Positions 43,543-51,987 of a DNA stretch of 64,000 bases are shown here, piece by piece. A program made the position numbers and the translations under genes. Every line of letters begins with the position of its first letter. Position 1 is the first letter of the stretch. The notes beneath the pieces were generated by a model, which saw only the letters and a list, made by a program, of their open reading frames with translations, was not told the origin of the DNA and ran no database searches. The stretch spans positions 4,595,501-4,659,500 of the forward strand of contig NZ_CP127173.1 in NCBI RefSeq assembly GCF_030264295.1, written 5' to 3'. The stretch is from Amycolatopsis nalaikhensis (GTDB taxonomy: Bacteria > Actinomycetota > Actinomycetes > Mycobacteriales > Pseudonocardiaceae).

Positions 43543-43606
43543 TTTCGCAATGGCGAAAATCCTTGCCGAGCAGACCCGGTGCGGCGAATTTTCCTTGCCG
43601 CACCGG
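43543..43606. promoter_or_regulatory. Two inverted repeats upstream of the 137-residue hypothetical
   Basis: TTTCGC-AATG-GCGAAA (43543-43558) and CCGGTGCGGC/GCCGCACCGG (43576-43606, 11-base loop) lie in the 263-base gap between the decayed DUF4388 gene and the plus-strand gene at 43688. The second may be a terminator or attenuator; the first has operator-like size. Confidence 0.4.
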
Positions 43607-43687
43607 AAGACCGGGCCGGTTCAGTCCGATTTGGATCTTGTGGCATCCTCTCGGCCCACGCGCGCTGGAAAACGTGAGGTGAATGCG

Positions 43688-44101
43688 ATGCACGGTCGTG
43701 ACGAGCGGGAATGGGAAAAGATGATCGCCGCCGGGAGGGAGATTCTGGTCGCCCGGGCGGTGCTGGACCGCACCACGTCCTACGGCGAGTTCGCCGCGGC
43801 GCTGATCCGGCGCACGGGGTGCGCCCGGTTCGACTTCGCCTCCGGCAACGGCCGGGCGTCGATGGCGTACCTGCTGGAACGGATTTCCGAAGCCGCGTAC
43901 GCCGAATCCGGCGAGCGGCTGCTCGGGGCGGTGGTGCGGCACCCGGGTGTCGAGGACGGCGGCCCGTGGTTCTGCCGGATGGCGGTCGCGAAGGGATTCC
44001 TGGTGCCACGCACGCGCGGGGGCAGGCAGCTGTTCTGGGCGGCGCACGTCCGCGAGCTGCACGAACACTACGCCGGCCGGCGCCGCCGGTCCGCCGGGTG
44101 A
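43688..44101 (+). CDS. Hypothetical protein, 137 residues
   Basis: Starts at ATG 43688 after GAGGTGA (MHGRDEREWEKMIAAGREILVARA). The segment TTSYGEFAAALIRRTGCARFDFASGNGRASMAYLLERISEAAYAESGERLLGAVVRHPGVEDGGPWFCRMA resembles small actinobacterial proteins found near mobile elements or regulators but I cannot name the family. It is basic at the C-terminus (GRRRRSAG) and has no signal or membrane segment. Convergent with the VOC gene, two bases apart. Confidence 0.65.
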   Translation: MHGRDEREWEKMIAAGREILVARAVLDRTTSYGEFAAALIRRTGCARFDFASGNGRASMAYLLERISEAAYAESGERLLGAVVRHPGVEDGGPWFCRMAVAKGFLVPRTRGGRQLFWAAHVRELHEHYAGRRRRSAG

Positions 44102-44103
44102 CG

Positions 44104-44541
44104 TCAGACGTCGTGGGGCTTGCGGGCGTCGATGTCCTCCGGCGTGAACTGCTCGCGCTTGGTCGTCAACGCCCAGCGGTGCCCGTCGGGATCGACGACG
44201 CGGCCGTAGCGCTCGCCGAAGAACATCTCCGTCACCGGTGCCTCGACCGTCGCGCCCGCGAAGACCGCGCGGCGGGCGAGGTCGTCCGGGTCGGTCGTCT
44301 CCAGCGTGAGCAGCACCGGCGAGCCGCCGATCGTGACCGGTGCCAGCGCGTCCAGTGCCGGGATCTCCTGGCTGACCAGCAGTCGCGCGTCGCCGACCGC
44401 CAGCTCGACGAACAGCACCCGGCCGTCCGGCAGCACCGTCCGGAACAGCTCGACCGCGCCGAACGCCTTGGTGTAGAAGGAAAGCGCGCGGTCGGCGTCG
44501 CGGACGAACAGGTGCGGCACCAGCCCGAGCGGGCGGCTCAC
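44104..44541 (-). CDS. VOC family protein (PhnB/glyoxalase-like)
   Basis: A 145-residue vicinal-oxygen-chelate protein of the PhnB type: GLVPHLFVRDADRALSFYTKAFGAVELFR, then LLTLETTDPDDLARRAVFAGATVEAPVTEMFFGERYGRVVDPDGHRWAL. Metal-ligand positions are partly conserved (H10 and E/H in the last strand). It may bind a toxic compound. Cotranscribed with the PadR gene upstream through an ATGA overlap. Confidence 0.87.
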   Translation of the reverse strand: MSRPLGLVPHLFVRDADRALSFYTKAFGAVELFRTVLPDGRVLFVELAVGDARLLVSQEIPALDALAPVTIGGSPVLLTLETTDPDDLARRAVFAGATVEAPVTEMFFGERYGRVVDPDGHRWALTTKREQFTPEDIDARKPHDV

Positions 44542-44876
44542 GCCGATTCCCGGCGGGCTTCGAGGTCCGCCGCGTCGGCGGCCGCGACGAGCCGTCGCAG
44601 CAAGGCGGCTTCGCGGGCGGCGGCCGCGCGGCCGGCCGGGGTGATGCGGTAGTAGCGGCGGCGGGAGTCCTCGCCGGGGAGCTCTTCGGCGAGGCCGTCG
44701 GCGGCCAGGCGGGTCAGCGTCCGGTAGAGCGTGCCGGGGCCGAGCTGGACGGCGCCGCCGGTGACCTCGGCGACGAACCCCATGATCCCGTAGCCGTGCG
44801 CGCGTCCGTCCGGCCCGGCGGCCAGGGCCAGCAGCACCTGGAACGCCGCCGGGGTCAGCGGGTTGCCGTCGGCCAT
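44538..44876 (-). CDS. PadR family transcriptional regulator
   Basis: A 112-residue regulator with the PadR winged helix: TPAAFQVLLALAAG..HGYGIMGFVAEVTGGAVQLGPGTLYRTLTRLAADGLAEEL and wing DSRRRYYRITPAGRAAA. The short C-terminal helix is of the PadR-s2 type. A perfect palindrome 27 bases upstream, between it and the divergent VOC gene, is its likely operator; it probably represses both directions until a ligand binds. Confidence 0.9.
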   Translation of the reverse strand: MADGNPLTPAAFQVLLALAAGPDGRAHGYGIMGFVAEVTGGAVQLGPGTLYRTLTRLAADGLAEELPGEDSRRRYYRITPAGRAAAAREAALLRRLVAAADAADLEARRESA

Positions 44877-44902
44877 GCCGGGAGCATACACTCCGCCCTG
44901 GT

Positions 44903-44921
44903 TATATCCATGGTGGATATA
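44903..44921. promoter_or_regulatory. PadR-type operator palindrome
   Basis: TATATCCA-TGG-TGGATATA, two perfect 8-base arms with a 3-base centre, in the 58-base gap between the divergent padR and VOC genes. AT-rich dyads of this shape (ATAT..ATAT) are typical PadR sites and it is conspicuous in this GC-rich DNA. Confidence 0.75.
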
Positions 44922-44934
44922 GAGAGGTGGAGTC

Positions 44935-45321
44935 ATGGCCGTCCAAGGCGTCAGCAAGGTCGTCGTCGGCGTCGAAGACCAGGCGCGGGCCAAGGCGTTC
45001 TGGACCGAGACCGTCGGGTTCACGGTGACGACGGACGTGCCCTACGACGACCAGGGCCGGCGCTGGGTCGAGGTCACCGCGCCGAACGGGACGATCCTCG
45101 TGCTCAGCGAGTCACCCGAGGACCGCCGCCGGTTCGGCGACAGCGGCCAGCTGCCGACGTCGAGCTTCTTCTTCTACGCCGACGACGTCGAGAAGACCTA
45201 CGAAGAGCTTTCGGCGAAGGGCGTGGAGTTCCCCGCGAAGCCGGAGAAGCAGCCGTGGGGCTGGTGGTCGATGTTCACCGACTCCGAGGGGAACCGCTTC
45301 GCCCTGCAGCAACGCGACTAG
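44935..45321 (+). CDS. VOC family protein (glyoxalase/bleomycin-resistance fold)
   Basis: A 128-residue VOC protein: VSKVVVGVEDQARAKAFWTETVGFTVTTDVPYDDQGRRWVEVTAPNG, then FFFYADDVEKTYEELSAKGVEF..WGWWSMFTDSEGNRFALQQ with the last-strand metal/ligand positions. Commonly annotated glyoxalase but substrate is unknown. It is divergent from the PadR/VOC pair across a palindromic operator, so it is probably the main PadR target. ATG at 44935 after AGAGAGGTGGAG. Confidence 0.88.
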   Translation: MAVQGVSKVVVGVEDQARAKAFWTETVGFTVTTDVPYDDQGRRWVEVTAPNGTILVLSESPEDRRRFGDSGQLPTSSFFFYADDVEKTYEELSAKGVEFPAKPEKQPWGWWSMFTDSEGNRFALQQRD

Positions 45322-46856
45322 CGCGAAAGGACCGACGTCAGCACTCGCCGCAGCTCGCCCACCGGGTCCTCGACCGGCTCCTTCGCCCGCCACGCGACGA
45401 TGCCGTCCGGTCGCACGAGCGACGCGCCGCCGGTCGAAAGGCCGTACCGCGACGGGAAAGCGCTGTCGTCGACGACGTGGCAGTCGACGCGGATGTCGGC
45501 CTCCGCGGCGGCCGCCTGCCACGCCGTGCCGTCGCCCGCGCACAGCAGCACCCACGAGCGGCCGAGCAGGTCCACCGTGGACGCGAGGCCCGGCGCCCGG
45601 AACCCGGGCCGCCCGGTCGGCGCGTGCACGTCCTCCACGCGGGCGCCGTCGTCCGGCTCCTCGGACAGCACCGCCGTCGAGCGGTAGCGGAACCCGAGGA
45701 TGCCGTCGAGCATGTCCACCGGTTCGGTGAGCCCGGAGACGTCGAGGTCCGGGTGCATCCGCTGCTTCATGTTGTGCAGCGAGGTGTCGATGACCATCCG
45801 CGCGATCGGCCGCCGCTCCGCTTCGTAGGTGTCCAGCAGCGCCTCACCCGCGTCGCCGCGCAGCACCGCCGCCAGCTTCCACGCGATGTCCGCGCCGTCG
45901 CCGACCGCCGTGTTGCCGCCCTGGCCGCCCGTCGGCGGCGTCACCTTCGCGGCGTCGCCGACCAGGAAGACCCGCCCGGAGCGGAACCGGTCGGCCAGGC
46001 GCGCGGCGATCTCCCACGAGCCCGTCCAGACGATCTCCGGCTCGAGGTCCGGCAGGTCGGTGGCGGCGCGGATCATCGAGACCAGCCGGTCGTGGCCGAA
46101 GTCGGCCGGGCTTTCGCCCTTCTCCGGGAAGTAGTCCGGCGCGAAGACGTACCGGTTCGGCACGTCGGTGTTGACCAGCCCGGCGGTGAACTCCGGGTGC
46201 TGCAGGTAGAACAGGTCGGTCACGCCCGCCTGGACGCGGTCGCCGAGGTCGGCGTCGAACACGACGCCGAGGCAGTGGCTCAGCGCGTCCATCCCGGTGG
46301 TGCCGATGCCGAGCCGCTGCCGGATGCCGCTGCGCCCGCCGTCGGCCGCGATGACGTAGTCGGCGCGCACCACCGTCTCCTCGCCGGAGTCGCGGTGCCG
46401 CACGGTCGCGGTGACTCCGTCGTCGTCCTGCACCAGGTCGGTCAGCTCGGTCCGGAACCGGACGCGCGCGCCCGCCTTTTCCGCGTGCGCCAGCAGGATC
46501 GGCTCGACGACGTCCTGGCCGGCCATCCCGGCGGGCAGCGTCGTCGACGCGGACACGTCGAACTCGCTGCCGTCCTCGACGAGCCGGTGCAGGACGCGGC
46601 CGGCCAGGCTGGTCGCGACGGTGATCCGCAGCCCCTGTGCCGCCCGCGGGCTCGCCGCCAGCACTTCTTCGTCGATCCCGGCCCAGTGGAACAGCTCCAT
46701 CGTGCGCCAGTTCTGGCCGGCGGCCCGGGAGTGGATCGACGTCCCGGCGTGCCGCTCGACCGTCAGTACGTCCACTCCTTCCCGCGCCAGGAACAGTGAC
46801 GCCGACAACCCGCCCAGCCCGGCCCCCACGACCAGGACCCGCACCCGCTCCGTCAT
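45318..46856 (-). CDS. FAD-dependent aromatic monooxygenase (RdmE/PgaE-like)
   Basis: A 512-residue class A flavoprotein hydroxylase: GxGxxG loop VLVVGAGLGGLSASLFLAREG, D-G motif YVIAADGGRSGIRQRLG and GD motif RVFLVGDAAKVTPPTGGQGGNTAVGDG, then a thioredoxin-like C-terminal domain (LLGRSWVLLCAGDG). Members hydroxylate phenols or polyketide rings using NAD(P)H. ATG at 46856 is chosen because GGAGG precedes it. The palindrome AGATATCT lies about 30 bases upstream. No polyketide genes are nearby, so the substrate is open. Confidence 0.9.
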   Translation of the reverse strand: MTERVRVLVVGAGLGGLSASLFLAREGVDVLTVERHAGTSIHSRAAGQNWRTMELFHWAGIDEEVLAASPRAAQGLRITVATSLAGRVLHRLVEDGSEFDVSASTTLPAGMAGQDVVEPILLAHAEKAGARVRFRTELTDLVQDDDGVTATVRHRDSGEETVVRADYVIAADGGRSGIRQRLGIGTTGMDALSHCLGVVFDADLGDRVQAGVTDLFYLQHPEFTAGLVNTDVPNRYVFAPDYFPEKGESPADFGHDRLVSMIRAATDLPDLEPEIVWTGSWEIAARLADRFRSGRVFLVGDAAKVTPPTGGQGGNTAVGDGADIAWKLAAVLRGDAGEALLDTYEAERRPIARMVIDTSLHNMKQRMHPDLDVSGLTEPVDMLDGILGFRYRSTAVLSEEPDDGARVEDVHAPTGRPGFRAPGLASTVDLLGRSWVLLCAGDGTAWQAAAAEADIRVDCHVVDDSAFPSRYGLSTGGASLVRPDGIVAWRAKEPVEDPVGELRRVLTSVLSR

Positions 46857-46927
46857 GACTACCTCCATGCCTGTGAATCTCCCTTGGTAGATATCTTAGA
46901 CGCAGAGAGATTTGATTGGCAAGAGGT

Positions 46928-47006
46928 CCGGGTCTCAGCTCGTGGGAGCGGTTGGGGACCCGGCCGGACGGCCGTAGGTTCGGCGGCGGCAACCCCCTTG
47001 AGCCGC
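46928..47006 (+). other. Potential structured leader of metY
   Basis: CCGGGTC (46928-46934) can pair with GACCCGG (46957-46963) around an inner GCTC/GAGC hairpin, and GCGGC (46986-46990) with GCCGC (47002-47006) around a loop with AACCCCC. The last stem directly precedes the AAGGAG ribosome site. It could control metY translation; it does not match the SAM riboswitch patterns I know. Confidence 0.3.
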
Positions 47007-47019
47007 AAGGAGAAAACCG

Positions 47020-48327
47020 ATGAGCGCGGACGACACCTCGGCGTGGTCCTTCGAGACCAGGCAGATCCACGCGGGCGCCGCGCCGGACCCGGCCACCGGG
47101 GCCCGCGCGACGCCGATCTACCAGACGACCTCGTACGTCTTCCGCGACAGCCAGCACGGCGCCGACCTGTTCAGCCTCGCCGAGCCCGGCAACATCTACA
47201 CGCGGATCATGAACCCGACCCAGGACGTGCTCGAGCAGCGGATCGCCGCGCTCGAAGGCGGCGTCGCGGCGCTGGCGTTCGCCTCCGGCTCGGCGGCGAC
47301 CACGGCGGCGATCCTCAACCTCGCGGGCGCGGGCGATCACTTCGTCTCGAGCCCGTCGCTCTACGGCGGCACCTACAATCTCTTCCACTACACGCTGCCG
47401 AAGCTCGGCGTCGAGGTCACGTTCATCGACGACCAGGACGACCTCGAGCAGTGGCGCGCCGCCGTCCGGCCGAACACGAAGCTGTTCTTCGCCGAGGCGC
47501 TGGCCAACCCGGGCAGCAACGTCCTCGACATCCGGGGCGTCGCCGACGTCGCGCACGAGGCCGGGGTCCCGCTCGTCGTCGACAACACCGTGCCGACGCC
47601 GTACCTGGTGCGCCCGATCGAGCACGGCGCCGACGTCGTCGTGCACTCGGCGACGAAGTACCTCGGCGGCCACGGCACCACGGTGGCCGGGCTGCTGGTC
47701 GACGGCGGCACGTTCGACTTCGGCGCCAGCGGCCGGTTCCCGGGCTTCACCGAGCCCGACCCGAGCTACCACGGCCTGAAGTACTGGGAGGCGCTCGGCC
47801 CCGGCGCGTACGCGGCGAAGGCGCGCGTCCAGATCCTGCGCGACACAGGCGCGGCGATCGCGCCGTTGAACAGCTTCCTGATCCTGCAGGGCATCGAGAC
47901 GCTGTCGCTGCGCATCGAGCGGCACGTGTCGAACGCGCAGGCGCTGGCCGAGTGGCTGGAGCAGCGCGACGAGGTCGAGAAGGTGTACTACGCGGGCCTG
48001 CCGTCGAGCCCGCACCACCGCAACGCGCAGAAGTACCTGCCGCGCGGCGCGGGCGCGGTCCTGTCGTTCGACCTGCGCGGCGGCGTCGAGGCGGGCCGCA
48101 AGTTCGTCGACGGCACCGAGCTGCACAGCCAGCTGGTGAACATCGGCGACGTCCGCAGCCTGATCGTGCACCCGGCGTCCACCACGCACAGCCAGCTGAC
48201 GCCCGAGGAGCAGCTCTCCAGCGGCGTCACGCCGGGCCTGGTGCGGCTGGCCGTCGGGCTGGAGGGGATCGAGGACCTCAAGGCCGACCTGGAGGCTGGA
48301 TTCCGGGCGGCGAAGGCGGAACTGTGA
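47020..48327 (+). CDS. metY: O-acetylhomoserine sulfhydrylase (MetY)
   Basis: A 435-residue PLP enzyme of the Cys/Met-metabolism class. WSFETRQIHAGAAPDPATGARATPIYQTTSYVF opens it, the PLP lysine is in VVHSATKYLGGHGTT, and RSLIVHPASTTHSQL..GVTPGLVRLAVGLE closes it. The length with the long insert around YHGLKYWEALG marks MetY rather than MetB/MetZ. It makes homocysteine from O-acetylhomoserine and sulfide. AAGGAG precedes the ATG. Its stop overlaps the metX GTG, so both are cotranslated. Confidence 0.95.
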   Translation: MSADDTSAWSFETRQIHAGAAPDPATGARATPIYQTTSYVFRDSQHGADLFSLAEPGNIYTRIMNPTQDVLEQRIAALEGGVAALAFASGSAATTAAILNLAGAGDHFVSSPSLYGGTYNLFHYTLPKLGVEVTFIDDQDDLEQWRAAVRPNTKLFFAEALANPGSNVLDIRGVADVAHEAGVPLVVDNTVPTPYLVRPIEHGADVVVHSATKYLGGHGTTVAGLLVDGGTFDFGASGRFPGFTEPDPSYHGLKYWEALGPGAYAAKARVQILRDTGAAIAPLNSFLILQGIETLSLRIERHVSNAQALAEWLEQRDEVEKVYYAGLPSSPHHRNAQKYLPRGAGAVLSFDLRGGVEAGRKFVDGTELHSQLVNIGDVRSLIVHPASTTHSQLTPEEQLSSGVTPGLVRLAVGLEGIEDLKADLEAGFRAAKAEL

Positions 48328-49433
48328 CCGTGACCGGCGCCTGGCGGGTCGGCGACCCGCCGGGCCGCCGGAAGTTCGTCGCCGGCCCCGGCGCGCTGGC
48401 GCTGGAGGCCGGTGGCGTGCTGCCCGCGTTTTCGCTCGCGTACGAAACGTGGGGCACGCTGAACTCCGACGCGTCCAACGCGGTCCTCGTCGAGCACGCG
48501 CTGACCGGCGACAGCCACGCGGCCGGGCCCGCCGAGCCGGGGCACCCGAGCGCGGGCTGGTGGGACGGGCTGATCGGGCCCGGGAAAGCCTTGGACACCA
48601 GCGAGTTCTTCGTCGTGGTGCCGAACGTGCTCGGCGGGTGCCAGGGTTCGACGGGACCGTCTTCACCCGACCCGGACGGGACGCCGTGGGGCAGCCGGTT
48701 CCCGGTGGTGACGGTGCGGGACCAGGTGGCGGCCGAGGCGGTGCTGGCCGACGCGTTGGGCATCGACCGCTGGGCGGCCGTCGTCGGCGGGTCGATGGGC
48801 GGGATGCGGGCGCTGGAGTGGGCGGTTTCGCTGCCCGCGCGGGTGGCGTCGGTGCTGGTGCTGGCCTCGACGGCGCGGGCGTCGGCCGAGCAGATCGCGT
48901 GGGCGTCCCCGCAGCTGCACGCGATCCGGTCGGACCCGTTCTTCCACGGTGGTGACTACTACTCGGCCGCGGAGGGACCGCACCGCGGCCTCGGCATCGC
49001 ACGGCGGATCGCGCACGTCACCTACCGCAGCGAGCCGGAGCTGGCCCAACGGTTCGGGCGGACGTACCAGGGCGACGAAGACCCGTTGCGGGGCGGGCGG
49101 TTCGCCGTCGAGTCCTATTTGGACCACCACGCCGAGAAGCTCGCGCGCCGGTTCGACGCGAACAGCTACCTGGTGCTGACGGAGTCGATGAACACCCACG
49201 ACGTCGGCCGGGATCGCGGCGGGGTGGCGGCGGCGTTGGGCCGGGTGACGGCCCGCGCGGTGATCGGCGGCGTCGACAGCGACCGGCTGTACCCGTTCTC
49301 CCAGTCGGCGGAGATCGCGGCCGGGATCCCCGGGGCGCCGGAGCCGTCGGTGGTTTCGTCGCCCTACGGCCACGACTCGTTCCTCATCGAGACCGACCAG
49401 ATCTCGGCGCTGGTGAAGCAGCTGCTGGGCTAA
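48324..49433 (+). CDS. metX: Homoserine O-acetyltransferase (MetX)
   Basis: A 369-residue alpha/beta hydrolase-fold acyltransferase: LAYETWGTLN, HALTGDSHAAG, PNVLGGCQGSTGPSS, nucleophile elbow VVGGSMGGMRALEW and catalytic histidine in SSPYGHDSFLIE. It supplies the substrate of MetY in methionine synthesis. GTG at 48324 overlaps the metY stop as GTGA. Its own stop overlaps the end of the convergent small gene. Confidence 0.95.
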   Translation: MTVTGAWRVGDPPGRRKFVAGPGALALEAGGVLPAFSLAYETWGTLNSDASNAVLVEHALTGDSHAAGPAEPGHPSAGWWDGLIGPGKALDTSEFFVVVPNVLGGCQGSTGPSSPDPDGTPWGSRFPVVTVRDQVAAEAVLADALGIDRWAAVVGGSMGGMRALEWAVSLPARVASVLVLASTARASAEQIAWASPQLHAIRSDPFFHGGDYYSAAEGPHRGLGIARRIAHVTYRSEPELAQRFGRTYQGDEDPLRGGRFAVESYLDHHAEKLARRFDANSYLVLTESMNTHDVGRDRGGVAAALGRVTARAVIGGVDSDRLYPFSQSAEIAAGIPGAPEPSVVSSPYGHDSFLIETDQISALVKQLLG

Positions 49434-49648
49434 CGACCCGCGACACGTTCCCCGAGGCGTGTCAAGCGGTTCGCGACCCGCCGCGACGCGTCCGCCGCGT
49501 AGTCGCCGAGCCGTTCCGCGGCCCGGTCGGACAGCTTCGCCACCCGCCAGGCGACGTCGTCCGCGCGGTCACCCGCCTCGTCGCCCACCGTGGTGATCCG
49601 GTCGGCGAGCCTGCCGGTGCCCGCCGCGAGCAGGTCCTTCAGCGCCAT
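49430..49648 (-). CDS. Small helical protein, 72 residues
   Basis: MALKDLLAAGTGRLADRITTVGDEAGDRADDVAWRVAKLSDRAAERLGDYAADASRRVANRLTRLGERVAGR: wholly helical prediction with alternating charges and a hydrophobic face every three to four residues, like a short amphipathic or coiled-coil protein. No family recognised. The ATG at 49648 lies inside the end of the diiron-enzyme gene (10-base overlap), so it is translationally coupled and may be its partner. Confidence 0.6.
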   Translation of the reverse strand: MALKDLLAAGTGRLADRITTVGDEAGDRADDVAWRVAKLSDRAAERLGDYAADASRRVANRLTRLGERVAGR

Positions 49649-50541
49649 GACTTCCCTTCCGTCTCGAGCATGCCGGCGCGCCGCCAGAGCACCGCGCTCG
49701 GTCCGCCGATCAAGTCGTTCTCCCGCAGGAACCGCACCAGCTTGCGCGCGCCGAAGGACAGCATCTCCCGCCGGTGCGGGCTGGTCCGTGCCGCGCGCAC
49801 CGCCGCGCCCGGGTCGATGCCCGCGCGCAGGTACTGCCGCGGCCGCGAGAGCAGGCGGGACATCAGCAGCGCTCCGACGGCCACCACGACCCGCGCGAAC
49901 TCCTTGCGCCACCACGGCGCGTCCGCCAGCGACCGGACCAGGTCGTCGCGCGCGTACCGCACGTGCCGGGCCTCTTCCGTCACGTGGATCCGCATCACCG
50001 CGCGCACCACCGGCTGCACCGACTCGTCGTCGAGGTGCTCGCGCTGCAGCGCGTCGAAGATCTCCTCGCCGATCAGCGTCGCCACCCACATCGCGGGCCC
50101 GTGCAGGATCAGCGGGAGCGCCTGCGCGGACAGCTGCAGCCAGCGGTTGTTGCGGTAGGGCCGCCCGCCGACGCGCTCGATCAGCGTCGCGAACATCGTG
50201 GAGTGGCGGCACTCGTCGGCGACCTCGGTCAGCGCGTAGTGCACGTGCCGGGTCGTCGGGTCCTGCCGGTACGACGCGCGCAGCAGCATCTGCATGAGGA
50301 TCAGCTCGAACCAGATCCCGACGCTGACGGTGTTGACCAGCTCCTGCCGCGACAGCTCGATCCGCTGCTCGCGCGTGAGCGTGTCCCACAACGGCGTGCC
50401 GTACAGCGAAACCAGCTTCTCCGGGATGAAGAACTGGTCCTCGTTCAGCGGCGCGGCCCAGTGGACGTCGACGTCGGGGTCGTAGGAGAGCCGGGCGCTG
50501 GAGCGGAGCAGCCGTTCCGCCGTGGCCTCGCGATCACCCAT
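49639..50541 (-). CDS. AurF-like diiron oxygenase (ferritin-like)
   Basis: A 300-residue protein with metal-ligand motifs E-V-A-D-E-C-R-H (about 112-119) and H-V-T-E-E-A-R-H (about 194-201), plus upstream glutamates in SVGIWFELILMQML, typical of the AurF/p-aminobenzoate N-oxygenase diiron family. Such enzymes oxidise amines or aromatic compounds. ATG at 50541 follows GAGGAGG. It is divergent from a TetR regulator 70 bases away, which probably controls it. Confidence 0.85.
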   Translation of the reverse strand: MGDREATAERLLRSSARLSYDPDVDVHWAAPLNEDQFFIPEKLVSLYGTPLWDTLTREQRIELSRQELVNTVSVGIWFELILMQMLLRASYRQDPTTRHVHYALTEVADECRHSTMFATLIERVGGRPYRNNRWLQLSAQALPLILHGPAMWVATLIGEEIFDALQREHLDDESVQPVVRAVMRIHVTEEARHVRYARDDLVRSLADAPWWRKEFARVVVAVGALLMSRLLSRPRQYLRAGIDPGAAVRAARTSPHRREMLSFGARKLVRFLRENDLIGGPSAVLWRRAGMLETEGKSWR

Positions 50542-50611
50542 GCCGCGCCTCCTCCGTGTCCGTAACAGGAGAACGCATGAAACAATCTTCGTCAAGCTGT
50601 AAAGTGCCCTC

Positions 50612-51241
50612 ATGCGGGACCTGCTGAAGCACGCGCTCGAAGCCGACCTCCCCGGTGACGAGACCGCGGAACGGATCATGGGCGCGGCGCTGAACCAGGC
50701 CGAGGACTTCGGGCTGCGCCGGTTCACCGTCGACGACGTCGCACGCCGCGTCGGCCTGTCGCGCGTGACGATCTACCGGTACTTCCCGAAGAAGGAGCAG
50801 CTGCTGAACGCGCTGGTCCTGCGGGAGATGAAGCGGTTCCTGACGAAGGTCGACGCCGTCGTCGAAGCGCAGGCGACCCCGGAGGAGAAGCTCATCGAGG
50901 GGTTGAGCTTCTCCCTGGGGTACCTGCGCGGGCACCGGCTGCTCACCCGGCTGCTGCGCACCGAGCCGGAGCTGATCCTGCCGCAGCTGACCGTCCGGGC
51001 CGGCGGCCTGTTCACCGCCGCGCGCGCCCGGATCGCGGCGCACTTCCACGCGGAGATCGCGGCCGGGCGGCTCAGCCTGCCCGCCGAGGACGTCGACGGC
51101 ATGGCGGAGCTGCTGATCCGCATCGTCGTGAGCCTGGTCCTGACCCCGGAGACGGTCCTCCCGGTCGACGACGACGTCGAGCGGCGCCGCCTCGCCGAGC
51201 TGTACCTGACGCCGATCGTCCGCTCGCTGCGCCCGGCTTAG
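50612..51241 (+). CDS. TetR family regulator, divergent to the AurF-like gene
   Basis: A 209-residue regulator: N-terminal HTH ERIMGAALNQAEDFGLRRFTVDDVARRVGLSRVTIYRYFPKKEQLLNALV and an all-helical ligand domain. The intergenic 70 bases to the diiron gene must contain both promoters; TTGACG on the minus strand (near 50592-50597) is a likely -35 for the diiron gene. No clear palindrome was found. Ligand unknown. Confidence 0.9.
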   Translation: MRDLLKHALEADLPGDETAERIMGAALNQAEDFGLRRFTVDDVARRVGLSRVTIYRYFPKKEQLLNALVLREMKRFLTKVDAVVEAQATPEEKLIEGLSFSLGYLRGHRLLTRLLRTEPELILPQLTVRAGGLFTAARARIAAHFHAEIAAGRLSLPAEDVDGMAELLIRIVVSLVLTPETVLPVDDDVERRRLAELYLTPIVRSLRPA

Positions 51242-51975
51242 CCCTGCCGGGTGGGCCGGATGGTGAGGTCGCCGATCTCGACGTCGTCGGGCTGCTCGAC
51301 GGCGAACGCGATGGCGCGCGCCACGGCTTCGGGGCTGATGCCGAGGGTCGCCATGGCCTGCTGGGCCTGCTCGCGCTGCGCGGGGTCGTCGACGTGGTCG
51401 ACCAGCTCGGTGCGCACGAACCCCGGCGAGATCGACGTCGTGCGCAGGACGCCGTCGGTCGACTCCTGGCGCAACGCCTCCAGCAGCGTGCGTACGGCGT
51501 TCTTCGTCCCCGCGTAAACGGCCTGCGTCGGCACGATCTTGAGGCCCGAGGTCGACACGGTCGTGACGAAGTGCCCGCGCCCCTGCCGCCGGAACACCGG
51601 CAGCGCGGCGGCGATGCCGTGCAGCACGCCGCGCAGGTTGACGTCGATCATCGCGTCCCAGTCGTCGACGTCGAGGTCGCCCACCGGGGCGATCCGGGCG
51701 ATCCCGGCGTTGCTCACCAGGACGTCGAGGCGCCCGAAGCGCTCGACGGCCAGCTCGACCAGCCGCTGGAGGTCGGCGCGCCGCGTGACGTCCACCTCGA
51801 GCAGCTCGGCGCGGCCGCCGTCACCGCGGATCTTCTTGACCAGCGCGTCGAGCCGGTCGGTGCGCCGGGCGCCGAGCACCACGGCCGCGCCGCGCCCGGC
51901 CAGCTCGAGCGCGGTCGCCTCGCCGATCCCGCTGCTCGCCCCGGTGATGGCGACAACCTTGTCCAGTGTGTTCAT
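51238..51975 (-). CDS. Short-chain dehydrogenase/reductase
   Basis: A 245-residue classical SDR: cofactor loop VVAITGASSGIGEATALELAGRG (T-G-x3-G-x-G), LVSNAGIA (N-A-G), catalytic S in TTVSTSGLK and Y-x-x-x-K in VYAGTKNA, then SPGFVRTEL. NADP preference is suggested by the R-R after LGA (LGARRTDR). Substrate unknown. Divergent from a TetR gene over a striking inverted repeat. ATG at 51975. Confidence 0.92.
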   Translation of the reverse strand: MNTLDKVVAITGASSGIGEATALELAGRGAAVVLGARRTDRLDALVKKIRGDGGRAELLEVDVTRRADLQRLVELAVERFGRLDVLVSNAGIARIAPVGDLDVDDWDAMIDVNLRGVLHGIAAALPVFRRQGRGHFVTTVSTSGLKIVPTQAVYAGTKNAVRTLLEALRQESTDGVLRTTSISPGFVRTELVDHVDDPAQREQAQQAMATLGISPEAVARAIAFAVEQPDDVEIGDLTIRPTRQG

Positions 51976-51987
51976 GAGCTGCTCCCG

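Noticed and set aside
46905..47019. SAM-IV riboswitch before metY
   Set aside because: Conserved core segments and the required length are missing; only generic hairpins were found.
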